Of a stretch of DNA of 64,000 bases, positions 1 to 14,741 are shown piece by piece. The notes beneath the pieces are model-generated. The model was not told the origin of the DNA and did no database searches. It saw only the letters and a list, made by a program, of their open reading frames with translations. The translations under genes were made by a program, and so were the position numbers. The stretch lies in contig DXLX01000036.1 in the NCBI GenBank assembly GCA_019414515.1, positions 58,479-122,478 on the forward strand, in the 5' to 3' direction. The number at the start of each line of letters is the position of its first letter. Positions within the stretch are counted from its first letter, which is position 1. The stretch is from Collinsella sp. (GTDB lineage: Bacteria > Actinomycetota > Coriobacteriia > Coriobacteriales > Coriobacteriaceae).

Positions 1-4239
<4,239 letters not shown>

Positions 4240-4245
4240 AGTCAA

Positions 4246-7737
<3,492 letters not shown>

Positions 7738-7810
7738 CAGGTTTTTCCTCCTTCACGGAAATGCTCGGTGGGTTGGCGAGGCATAGCTTCGCCAGTTATC
7801 GCAACCTAAT

Positions 7811-7838
7811 AGTTTATCAGGTACCGACCGTTGGGCAA
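7811..7838 (-). promoter_or_regulatory. Candidate rpoBC promoter
   Basis: On the minus strand TTGCCC (7833-7838) and TAAACT (7811-7816) are separated by 16 bases. They lie about 75 bases upstream of the rpoB GTG. The match is moderate, but a promoter is expected here because a terminator closes galU upstream. Confidence 0.45.
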
Positions 7839-7915
7839 GAAAAGCCTTGACGCGATTGAGTTTTTGGAGTAGCAAAGTTTTTCGACAGAAAACACGCAGG
7901 TAGATGTATGTGTAT

Positions 7916-7929
7916 CGAACATCTGTTCA
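7916..7929. promoter_or_regulatory. LexA/DinR-box-like sequence upstream of rpoB
   Basis: CGAACATCTGTTCA matches 9 of the 10 fixed positions of the Gram-positive SOS box CGAAC-N4-GTTCG. A further TGAAC half-site follows at 7941-7945. The same stretch also forms an inverted repeat, TCTGTTCA with TGAACAGA (7922-7948). No SOS-type gene is adjacent, so regulation is only a possibility. Confidence 0.3.
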
Positions 7930-7971
7930 TATATTTTCTGTGAACAGAGAGCCGGCAATCGCAGCTCTTAT

Positions 7972-8003
7972 AAAAAACGGGCGCGAACCGAGGTCCGCGC
8001 CCG
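7972..8003 (-). terminator. Intrinsic terminator of galU
   Basis: On the minus strand CGGGCGCG and CGCGCCCG form a stem (7978-7985 with 7996-8003) followed directly by six T. It lies about 20 bases past the galU stop. Confidence 0.85.
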
Positions 8004-8024
8004 TAAATGTCGATGCCCGAAGGC

Positions 8025-8933
8025 TTACTTGCGCATCAATCCGCCGCGCTCGTCGATGGCATCCCAGAAGGCATCGGCAAAGCGGGGGTCGCTTGCGGCC
8101 ATGAGGGCGTTGGTGGCCATCCAGCCAGAGGGAGTGCCGGTGTCGTAGCCCGACAGCGGGTCAATGACGACGGCATACATGGCCTCGCGGTCGAGCGAAC
8201 GGGCCATGGCGTCGGTGAGCTGGATCTCGCCGCCCTTGCCGGCCTGCTGATCTGCCAGCAGGTCCATGACCAGCGGGCTCAGCAGGTAGCGACCGACGAT
8301 GTACAGATTGGACGGAGCCGCCTCGGGAGCGGGCTTCTCGACCAGACCGCCGATGCGCCAGACAGCGCCCGGCTCTGCATCGGCAACGTCCTCGGCACCC
8401 TCGAGCGAACCGACGCGCTCACCGGCGATAACGCCGTAGCGGCTGACTTCCTCGGGCGAGCAAGCAGCGACGGCGATAACCGAAGCGCCACCGTGCTCCT
8501 TGGAAACGGCGAGCATCTTGTCGCAGATGTCGCGGTTAGGCACAACGTAGTCGCCCAGAAGAACCAGGAAGTTCTCCCCTGCCACGGCGTCGGCGGCAGA
8601 GCGAATAGCATGGCCGAGGCCCTTGGGCTCGTACTGATAACGGAAGTCGACCGGCATACCGCCAGCGTGGGCGACGGCGTCGGCATAGGCGTTCTTGCCG
8701 CGCTCGCGCAGCAGGTTCTCGAGCGAGCGATCGGGCTGGAAGTAGTTCAGTAGCTCGGGCTTACCGGGAGAAGTAACGATGATGGCATCGTCGACCTCCT
8801 CGGGATCGAGCGCCTCCTCGACGACGTACTGGATGACGGGCTTGTCGAGCACCGGCAGCATCTCTTTGGGCGTGCACTTGGTGCCAGGCAGAAAACGCGT
8901 GCCAAGACCGGCGGCGGGGATGATTGCTTTCAT
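8025..8933 (-). CDS. galU: UTP--glucose-1-phosphate uridylyltransferase
   Basis: Makes UDP-glucose from UTP and glucose-1-phosphate, a precursor for envelope polysaccharides and glycolipids. The protein is 302 residues from MKAIIPAAGLGTR, the nucleotidyltransferase signature (GxGTRFLPGTK), followed by PKEMLPVLDKPVIQYVVEEAL, which is typical of GalU. VEKP and DTGTPSGW near the C-terminus are also family features. The ATG at 8931-8933 is preferred. A TTG three codons upstream is possible because AAGGA lies just before it. It is a single transcription unit: the rplL terminator lies upstream and its own terminator downstream. Its position between rplL and rpoB is unusual. Confidence 0.95.
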   Translation of the reverse strand: MKAIIPAAGLGTRFLPGTKCTPKEMLPVLDKPVIQYVVEEALDPEEVDDAIIVTSPGKPELLNYFQPDRSLENLLRERGKNAYADAVAHAGGMPVDFRYQYEPKGLGHAIRSAADAVAGENFLVLLGDYVVPNRDICDKMLAVSKEHGGASVIAVAACSPEEVSRYGVIAGERVGSLEGAEDVADAEPGAVWRIGGLVEKPAPEAAPSNLYIVGRYLLSPLVMDLLADQQAGKGGEIQLTDAMARSLDREAMYAVVIDPLSGYDTGTPSGWMATNALMAASDPRFADAFWDAIDERGGLMRK

Positions 8934-9182
8934 GTTATTCAAAGATCCTTTCGCAGGCGCAAGATGCGCCCTGTGCGTGCGGCACGGCGGCCGCAGACCA
9001 AATTGCGATACCCAAGCATCTTACCGCTGGAACTATATGTCGCTACAAGGCAGAGACAATTCTTCAGCAGGTCAACGCAAATTATTGCTCGAATGGTGCA
9101 ATTTTATTGCCCAACGGCAGGGTGCCCGATACGACGCAAATTACAGAACATGGCAGTTTGAGCAACCGATGTCGAGGGACCG
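8934..9182 (-). promoter_or_regulatory. galU upstream region with weak promoter candidate
   Basis: This gene-free stretch lies between galU and the rplL terminator. The best minus-strand promoter candidate has TAAGAT as -10 (9018-9023) with TTGTAG about 19 bases upstream. No longer open frame with a ribosome-binding site and no strong secondary structure is evident. Confidence 0.3.
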
Positions 9183-9222
9183 AAAAACAAAAAAGACGGG
9201 GCTCGCAATGCGAACCCCGTCT
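9183..9222 (-). terminator. Intrinsic terminator of rplJL
   Basis: AGACGGGG pairs with CCCCGTCT (9215-9222 with 9194-9201 on the minus strand), followed by a T-rich run. It lies just after the rplL stop and ends the rplJ-rplL unit before galU. Confidence 0.9.
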
Positions 9223-9249
9223 GCAAAGAAATCTGGCGAGAAAGCCTGA

Positions 9250-9627
9250 TTACTTGAGGGTGACAGCAGCGCCAGCAGCCTCGAGCTTCTCCTTGGCAGC
9301 CTCGGCGTCCTCCTTCTTGGCACCCTCGAGAACAGCCTTGGGAGCGCCCTCGACGACCTCCTTGGCCTCCTTCAGGCCAAGGTTGGTGAGCTCACGGACG
9401 GCCTTGATGACCTGGATCTTGTTGTCGCCGAAGCCCTCGAGCACGACGTCAAACTCGGTCTTCTCCTCGGCCTCAGCAGCGCCAGCAGCGGGAGCGGCGA
9501 CAACAGCGGCAGGAGCAGCGGCGGAAACGCCGAAGGTGTCCTCGATAGCCTTAACGAGCTCGGAAGCCTCGAGAAGGGTCATTTCCTTAAGAGCATCGAT
9601 GATCTCATCGGTGGTAAGCTTAGCCAT
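9250..9627 (-). CDS. rplL: 50S ribosomal protein L7/L12
   Basis: Stalk protein of the large ribosomal subunit that recruits translation GTPases, 125 residues. The start chosen is the ATG giving MAKLTTDEIIDALKEMTLLE, with AAAGGA eight bases upstream. An in-frame upstream ATG (9660) lacks an SD and would add non-homologous residues. Seen are the N-terminal dimerisation helices, an Ala-rich hinge (AAAPAAVVAAPAAGAAEAEE) and the conserved C-terminal block EFDVVLEGFGDNKIQVIKAV with GLKEAKEVVEGAP. It is cotranscribed with rplJ, about 100 bases apart, and closed by a strong terminator. Confidence 0.98.
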   Translation of the reverse strand: MAKLTTDEIIDALKEMTLLEASELVKAIEDTFGVSAAAPAAVVAAPAAGAAEAEEKTEFDVVLEGFGDNKIQVIKAVRELTNLGLKEAKEVVEGAPKAVLEGAKKEDAEAAKEKLEAAGAAVTLK

Positions 9628-9729
9628 TTCTAAGTCCTTTCGGTTTCCGTGCGAATGCACGGAGATCAGTTAAAACACGGCGCGAATGCGCCAGGGGTGC
9701 GGCGTTGCCGCCGCGGGTGAAAACAGCGA

Positions 9730-10251
9730 CTAGGCTGCCTTCTGCTCGGAGACCTGCTGGATCGAACGAGCGAGACCAGAGGAAACGCCGTTGACGCAGA
9801 CAGCGATGTCGCGAGCGAAACCGGAGATGAGACCGGCGATCTGGCCGAGAAGCTGATCCTTGGTGGGCAGCTCGGCGATAGCCTTAACATCATCAGCGGA
9901 AACGGCCTTGCCGTCGGAGATACCGCCCTTGATCTCAAGGACGCCCTTGGACTTAGCGGAGAAGTCCTTAAGGGCCTTAGCGGCCTCGACCGGCTCGGAC
10001 TCGTAGAACACATAAGCGACGGGGCCGGCGAGAATCTCGTCGAGCTCGGGCTGCTCCTGGTTCTTGAGAGCGATCTTGACCAGGTTGTTCTTGTAGACCT
10101 TCATCTCGGCGCCGCACTCGCGAAGCTGATGACGCAGCTCCTGAGCCTGCTTAACCGTCAGACCGTTGTAGTTGACGACGAACAGACCGGCGTTCTCGGC
10201 GATACGGGACTCGATCTCTGCAACCTTGTCGATTTTGTACTGCTGGGGCAT
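9730..10251 (-). CDS. rplJ: 50S ribosomal protein L10
   Basis: L10 anchors the L7/L12 dimers to the ribosome. It is 173 residues, typical length, with MPQQYKIDKVAEIESRIAEN, the VVNYNGLTVKQAQELRHQLR core and YKNNLVKIAL. The start ATG has GGAGGTG six bases upstream. It heads the rplJL operon behind a leader of about 210 nt carrying an intrinsic-terminator hairpin, consistent with the L10-(L12) feedback leaders known from other bacteria. In this genome the pair is about 21 kb away from rplKA, with which it is normally clustered. Confidence 0.98.
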   Translation of the reverse strand: MPQQYKIDKVAEIESRIAENAGLFVVNYNGLTVKQAQELRHQLRECGAEMKVYKNNLVKIALKNQEQPELDEILAGPVAYVFYESEPVEAAKALKDFSAKSKGVLEIKGGISDGKAVSADDVKAIAELPTKDQLLGQIAGLISGFARDIAVCVNGVSSGLARSIQQVSEQKAA

Positions 10252-10461
10252 GAATTACACCTCCTCGAATTCTTTCCGGGCACGGTCCGCCACAAGGACG
10301 TGACGGGGGCATGTCCAAAAAGAAAGCCCCCGCGCTGCATGAGCGACGGGGGCGAGAAGACATATCTACTCGACCACCTCGGCTGGCGGGATATCCCATT
10401 AAGCTCGCGGGTAAGACCCGTTTGCGCCGGCTGTCTCTGGCAGCGGATTCGTGCGTGAACC
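10252..10461 (-). promoter_or_regulatory. rplJ leader with attenuator hairpin (L10-leader-like)
   Basis: The transcript from the promoter at 10468-10496 has about 210 untranslated bases. Within it the minus strand carries a stem GCCCCCGTCGCT/AGCGCGGGGGC (10326-10353) followed by TTTCTTTTT, an intrinsic terminator well before the rplJ start. The 5' arm sequence GCCCCCGTC occurs again just after the T-run (complement at 10303-10311), so the GGGGGC arm could pair with either copy and make mutually exclusive structures. The position and logic fit the r-protein L10 leader. Assignment to the Rfam family needs a covariance search. Confidence 0.65.
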
Positions 10462-10467
10462 GAAAGT

Positions 10468-10496
10468 ATTATGGCGGGGACCCCGGCGTCGGTCAA
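10468..10496 (-). promoter_or_regulatory. rplJL promoter
   Basis: Minus strand TTGACC (10491-10496), a 17-base spacer and CATAAT (10468-10473). This is a near-consensus housekeeping promoter upstream of the rplJ leader. Confidence 0.75.
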
Positions 10497-10500
10497 CGGG

Positions 10501-10688
10501 CGCGAGGATTCGTCCACAAACCCTGCATACGCTCCGGCCGGGAGGGGCAGGGCGAGTTTTCCGCTCGGTCAAGTCCTGGGCTCGCACGAAGGCCACATTA
10601 AGTGGCCTTCGGCTCGTGCGGAATCTACGGAAAACTCGCCCTGCCCCTCCCGGCCGGAGCTACGGCAACTTTGCTGCGAATCCTCGCG
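10501..10688. repeat. Large nested palindrome upstream of rplJ promoter
   Basis: Three nested inverted repeats share one centre. The outer arms are CGCGAGGATTCG (10501-10512) and its complement (10677-10688). The middle arms are perfect over 33 bases (10531-10563 with 10628-10660; left arm begins GCTCCGGCCGGGAGGGGCAG). The inner hairpin is CGCACGA-AGGCCAC with GTGGCCT (about 10583-10620). It lies between the aminotransferase stop and the rplJ promoter and could act as a terminator for the former, but is far larger than an ordinary terminator. Confidence 0.85.
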
Positions 10689-10755
10689 TCCGGTGAGCGG
10701 CGCGCCCCACGCATAACCCTTATGTCGGTGGGCTGATGTGTTGCGTCCCGTTGGG

Positions 10756-11892
10756 CTATAAGGTTGAAATGAAGGTGGACAGGCGATTTAGGCCTTCGTC
10801 CAGATCTTGGTCGGAGACGCAGTAGCTTAGGCGGATGTGGCCTTCGGTTCCGAAACAGTCGCCCGGGACTAGGGCTACGTTGGCCTCTTTGATGGCTTTG
10901 ATGCAGAAGTCTTCGCTGGTTAGGCCGAACTTTTTGATGCTCGGGAAAGTGTAGAAGGCTCCTGCGGGCTCTACTACGTCGAGGCCCATGGCGTCTAAGG
11001 CTGCGAGTACGCGCTCGCGGCGGGCTCGATAGACTTCGAGCATGGGGGTTGGGTCGACGGTCAGGGCTCGGGCTGCGGCGTCCATTTCGAAGGAGACAGC
11101 ACTCGATACTAGGTATTGGTGGGCTTTTGCGATCTCGGCGATGACGGGGGTTGCCGCTGCGAGCCAGCCCAGGCGCCAGCCGGTCATAGCCCAGGGCTTG
11201 GAGAAGCTCTCGATGACTACCGTCTGCTCACGAAGCTCCGGGTGGCGCTGGGCAAAGCGCTCGTAGCCGTCCACGTAGACCAGGCGGTTGTATACGTCGT
11301 CGCAGATCACGTAGATGCCCGCCTGCTCCGCCACGTGTGCCACGGCGTCGAGCGATGCTGCGTTGAGGATGCAGCCCGTGGGGTTGTTGGGCGAGCAGAT
11401 GACGATGGCCTTGGTCGCCGGTGTCACGCAGGCACGAAGCGCTTCCTCATCGATCTGGAATTGCGCGGGCTCCGTATCAAAAAAGACCGCCTTAGCGTGG
11501 TTGGCCACGACGATGCTCTCGTACAGGCCAAAGGCCGGCGTGGGGATGATGACCTCGTCGCCGGGGTTGAGCATAGCCATGAATGTTGCCGACAGGGCCT
11601 CGGTCGCGCCGTCGGTCAGGATGACCTCATCGGCGGAAAACGCCAGGCCCGCGTCATCCATATATTTGGACAGAGCATCACGCAGGGCGGGGCGACCGTT
11701 GTTGGGCGGATAGTGCGTGTCGCCGCGGTCCAGTGCGGCGGTCACCTCGGCGCTAATCACATCGGGCGTGGGAAAATCGGGCTCGCCGAGCGCGAGCGCG
11801 ATGCACCCCGGATGCTGGGCGGCGAGCGCGTTAATCCGACGGATGCCGGAGGGCTTGAGCGTGGCAAGCGAGGTATTCATGGGCAGACGCAT
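10756..11892 (-). CDS. Pyridoxal-phosphate-dependent aminotransferase, class I/II
   Basis: Transfers amino groups between an amino acid and a 2-oxo acid using PLP; the substrate cannot be assigned from sequence. The 378 residues are typical of the AspC/PatA-like subgroup. Seen: TDGATEALSATF near residue 93, SPNNPTG at 167-173, DDVYNRL at 198-204 and the PLP-lysine motif SFSKPWAMTGWRLG with Lys232. RLSY near the C-terminus matches the substrate-carboxylate arginine region. The start ATG at 11892 has AAGGA five bases upstream. It is monocistronic: a divergent gene lies upstream and a large palindrome downstream. Confidence 0.93.
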   Translation of the reverse strand: MRLPMNTSLATLKPSGIRRINALAAQHPGCIALALGEPDFPTPDVISAEVTAALDRGDTHYPPNNGRPALRDALSKYMDDAGLAFSADEVILTDGATEALSATFMAMLNPGDEVIIPTPAFGLYESIVVANHAKAVFFDTEPAQFQIDEEALRACVTPATKAIVICSPNNPTGCILNAASLDAVAHVAEQAGIYVICDDVYNRLVYVDGYERFAQRHPELREQTVVIESFSKPWAMTGWRLGWLAAATPVIAEIAKAHQYLVSSAVSFEMDAAARALTVDPTPMLEVYRARRERVLAALDAMGLDVVEPAGAFYTFPSIKKFGLTSEDFCIKAIKEANVALVPGDCFGTEGHIRLSYCVSDQDLDEGLNRLSTFISTL

Positions 11893-11985
11893 GGCGTTCC
11901 TTTCGTAAGGGTTGCACTAGGATAGCGCGGCGGGGCGCCACCAGACGGTGTAACCTAAACGGAAACCAACCGGAAAGGAGGCAGC

Positions 11986-12642
11986 ATGGAGACGACCGCA
12001 CGCGGCGATGTACCAAAAACACTGCAAACCATTGCGTATATCAGCATTCCCAATAGCGACGATCTTGAGTTTTTGCTCTGGGACCTGCAGGATGCCATCA
12101 CCGCCTATGCACAGCTTTCCGGCACCGCACTCCCCCACCCGGTCGACTTGAAGGCAAATGACGCCGGCAGCGTTGCCGATGGCATCGTGCTGGCCATTGA
12201 AGATGTGGCTGACGATAAGACGTTGACAGCCATCGAGCAGGCGCTTGAGCGCTTTGGCGGTACGGGAACGCGTGTCTACGCCGCGATTCGAGCCGCACAA
12301 CAGGGCACTGAGCAGGCGCGTGAGACCGCCGTTCGCCTGCACAAGGCATGTGAGCGCCATAACCAATTGTGGTGTGGCGGCGTTGCCATCTGCGCTGGCA
12401 GCGGCATTGCGGCGCTTCGTCGCTCCCCGCGCATGGGACTCTTGCGGCGACCGTTTTCGGAGGCCATGGACAAGCTCGTGGGCGCCGTTCGTATGGGGTG
12501 TTCCGTCGAACACGCGCAGAAGCTCAGTGGCGCCGCAACGGGCGGCGTCGACACCGACGGCATGGTGCGCGCCACGCCTGCACTGCCCACACCGATCTGG
12601 CACGCCGTTATGAGGCATCTTGCCGAGCACTCAAACTGCTAA
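11986..12642 (+). CDS. Uncharacterised protein, possibly flavodoxin/NADPH-reductase-related
   Basis: 218 residues, start ATG with AAGGAGG four bases upstream. I do not recognise the family with certainty. The C-terminal half contains LWCGGVAICAGSGIAALR and then PRMGLLRRPFSEAMDKLVGA. This pattern resembles the tail of some flavodoxin-like NAD(P)H-dependent oxidoreductases of Firmicutes and Actinobacteria, but the canonical N-terminal FMN loop is not obvious. No signal peptide or convincing membrane segment is seen. It is divergent from the aminotransferase gene. Its stop codon overlaps the convergent glycosylase stop by 4 bases (CTAA shared), so there is no terminator between them. Confidence 0.7.
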   Translation: METTARGDVPKTLQTIAYISIPNSDDLEFLLWDLQDAITAYAQLSGTALPHPVDLKANDAGSVADGIVLAIEDVADDKTLTAIEQALERFGGTGTRVYAAIRAAQQGTEQARETAVRLHKACERHNQLWCGGVAICAGSGIAALRRSPRMGLLRRPFSEAMDKLVGAVRMGCSVEHAQKLSGAATGGVDTDGMVRATPALPTPIWHAVMRHLAEHSNC

Positions 12643-13208
12643 ATCGAAAAAGCCTGCCAATCAGCGGCGCCGCTCCAACGCTCGACAAGGCGTTCCAGAC
12701 GCCACGCCGCATTGGCGGGACTTGTCGACGGCAGAACGATGGCCGGCAGCCCGGTGCGCTCTTGTAGATAGCGCTTGTAGAGCCGGCCAGCTGTACCACC
12801 GTTGCATATCACCTGCTCAATGGGAGCTGCGCCGGTAATGCGCTCGATATGTGCCGGCACAACGTTGCGGATGCTCGCGTCGCTCGAGCCCTTAATGTCG
12901 CAGCTCTCGATTGCATCCCACAGGGCCACGCCGCCGTTCAGCAGCATGGCCCGCTTGGCGGCAATGGAGGCATCGAGCGTCGCGGGCTCACCGCTTGCCA
13001 AAGGATCGCCCTCGTTGGGCGGCACAGGCATACCGAGGCACGTGGCCATCACACGCCAAAAGCGATTCTGAGGGTTGCCGTAATAAAAGGCATTGGCGCG
13101 CGAAAGCACCGAGGGAAACGACCCGAGCACCAAAACGCGCGAGTGCTCGTCAAACACGGGCTCAAACCCATGCTCAATATGTTGATAGCCCTCGTCAGAC
13201 ACGGCCAT
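12639..13208 (-). CDS. DNA-deoxyinosine (hypoxanthine) glycosylase, UDG superfamily
   Basis: Base-excision repair glycosylase that removes deaminated bases, most likely hypoxanthine. It is 189 residues and carries the superfamily core LVLGSFPSVLSR, the FYYGNPQNRFWRVM block and the C-terminal LPSTSPANA motif that replaces the usual HPS loop in this subgroup. NGGVALWDAIESCD and VICNGGTAGRLY are further family-like segments. It starts 3 bases after the stop of the upstream amylase gene, so the two are probably cotranscribed; its SD is weak (GAGAG). A Mug-type G:T/U glycosylase is the alternative. Confidence 0.85.
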   Translation of the reverse strand: MAVSDEGYQHIEHGFEPVFDEHSRVLVLGSFPSVLSRANAFYYGNPQNRFWRVMATCLGMPVPPNEGDPLASGEPATLDASIAAKRAMLLNGGVALWDAIESCDIKGSSDASIRNVVPAHIERITGAAPIEQVICNGGTAGRLYKRYLQERTGLPAIVLPSTSPANAAWRLERLVERWSGAADWQAFSI

Positions 13209-13211
13209 GGG

Positions 13212-14588
13212 CTAGGCTCTCAACAGATAGCGCACCTCGTAGGGTGCAAGCTCAAGGGTACCCGTCAGCTCGACCGTGGGCGCATCGTCGGCAAGCAGGT
13301 CGACGAAGGAGCCGTTGAGTTCGCCGGCGCCAAAGGTGTAAGGCTCACCCACGGCATTCACCGCCACGAGCACCGCCGCGTCGTCGCAGGCGCGCTCGAA
13401 CAGCAGCTGCTTGTTCTGGATCACCACGTTGCGATAGGCACCGTAGTTGAGAGCACGGGCAGCCGCGTCGTCGGCCGAGCGAAGGTGCGCAAGCTGCGTG
13501 ATGAACGCCGTCAGCTCGTTGGGCGCAGGCTCATTGAGCGCAGGTCGCAGCGCCCAGTCGCCATCGGGGCCGCCCTTTTCGCCAGCAATTCCCCACTCGC
13601 TGCCATAGTAGACGCACGGGATGCCCGGCATGCCAAAGAGCATGCCATAGGCGGGACGCAGGCAGGATTTGTCGGTGAGGATACTTGCCAGGCGCGGCAC
13701 ATCGTGGTTGTCGACAAACGAAAGCAGATGTTTGCCGCGGTAGATGCACCAAGGGTCGCCGCCAAACTGACGGTGCAGCGAATGGGCGATCTCGAACATG
13801 TTGACCGAGTTAAAGCTGGAATACAGGCCCTTGTAGCACTCGTAATTAGTGCACGAGTCGAGCATCTCGTCGTTGACGATCTGATTGTAGTCGCCGTGGA
13901 GCGTCTCGCCGATGAGCACAAAGCCGGGCTTGAGCTCACGGGTAAAGGAGTGTAGGCGGCGCATAAAGTCGCGGTCGAGCATGTAGGCGACGTCCAGGCG
14001 CAGGCCGTCGACGCCAAAGACGTCGGCCCAACGGCGCACAGACTCGAGCAGGTAATCGACCACAGCGGGATTTTGCAGGTTGAGCTTCACAAGCTCAAAA
14101 TGACCCTCCCAGCCCTCGTACCAAAAGCCGTCGCCATAGCAGGAGTCGCCGTCAAAACTGATGTGAAACCAATCCTTGTACGGCGAATCCCACTTGCGCT
14201 CCTGCACATCGCGGAAGGCCCAAAAGCCGCGACCGACGTGGTTGAAGACGGCATCGAGCACCACGCGGATGCCATGGGCGTGCAGCGTGTCGCATACGGC
14301 GGCAAAGTCGGCATCCCCGCCCAGGCGACGGTCTATATGGCGCAGGCTGCGCGTGTCGTAGCCGTGACTATCGGACTCGAGCGGCGGGTTGATGAGCACA
14401 GCGCCAACGCCGAGTTTTTGCAGGCAGTCGGCCCATTGGGCAATCTTCATGATAGGAGCATCGGGGTTGGGTTCGACATCGGCGGCCTGGGCGAGCTCAT
14501 CCTCGGCAACGGGGGCGGCGTTTTCGCGCGGAGCTCCGCAAAAGCCCAGCGGATAGATCTGATAGAACGTCGTCTCGTATGCCCACAT
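13212..14588 (-). CDS. Glycoside hydrolase family 13 (alpha-amylase/maltogenic type)
   Basis: Cleaves alpha-glucosidic bonds in starch-derived maltodextrins. It is 458 residues without a signal peptide, so cytoplasmic. The four GH13 regions are visible: DAVFNHVG (residues 112-119), GLRLDVAY with nucleophile Asp199, GETLHG with acid/base Glu228, and FVDNHDVPR with Asp296. The short N-terminus beginning MWAYETTFYQIYPLGF and the compact beta-rich C-terminus resemble neopullulanase/cyclomaltodextrinase-like enzymes lacking the extra N-terminal domain. The start ATG has GGGAGG five bases upstream. It is followed closely by the deoxyinosine glycosylase gene in the same direction; no maltodextrin transporter is adjacent. 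Confidence 0.92.
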   Translation of the reverse strand: MWAYETTFYQIYPLGFCGAPRENAAPVAEDELAQAADVEPNPDAPIMKIAQWADCLQKLGVGAVLINPPLESDSHGYDTRSLRHIDRRLGGDADFAAVCDTLHAHGIRVVLDAVFNHVGRGFWAFRDVQERKWDSPYKDWFHISFDGDSCYGDGFWYEGWEGHFELVKLNLQNPAVVDYLLESVRRWADVFGVDGLRLDVAYMLDRDFMRRLHSFTRELKPGFVLIGETLHGDYNQIVNDEMLDSCTNYECYKGLYSSFNSVNMFEIAHSLHRQFGGDPWCIYRGKHLLSFVDNHDVPRLASILTDKSCLRPAYGMLFGMPGIPCVYYGSEWGIAGEKGGPDGDWALRPALNEPAPNELTAFITQLAHLRSADDAAARALNYGAYRNVVIQNKQLLFERACDDAAVLVAVNAVGEPYTFGAGELNGSFVDLLADDAPTVELTGTLELAPYEVRYLLRA

Positions 14589-14659
14589 AGCAACCTCCCG
14601 GTAAGCTCAACACAACGACATCCATTGTATGCCCAGCTTGTATCCCCTCCCCCAAAATA

Positions 14660-14726
14660 AGTTGCGGTGGAATAGTTCCTGCTTGGGCCTTCAAAGGCCT
14701 TAAACAGGAACTATTCCACCGCAACT
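14660..14726. repeat. 67-nt palindromic repeat, copy 1 (perfect arms)
   Basis: AGTTGCGGTGGAATAGTTCC-TG (14660-14681) is perfectly complementary to 14705-14726, with an inner AAGGCC/GGCCTT-type hairpin. The same 67-nt design occurs at 18797-18863 and 62017-62083. It lies between the MFS gene's 3' end and the amylase start. Confidence 0.9.
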
Positions 14727-14741
14727 GATGAGGGGACGTGG

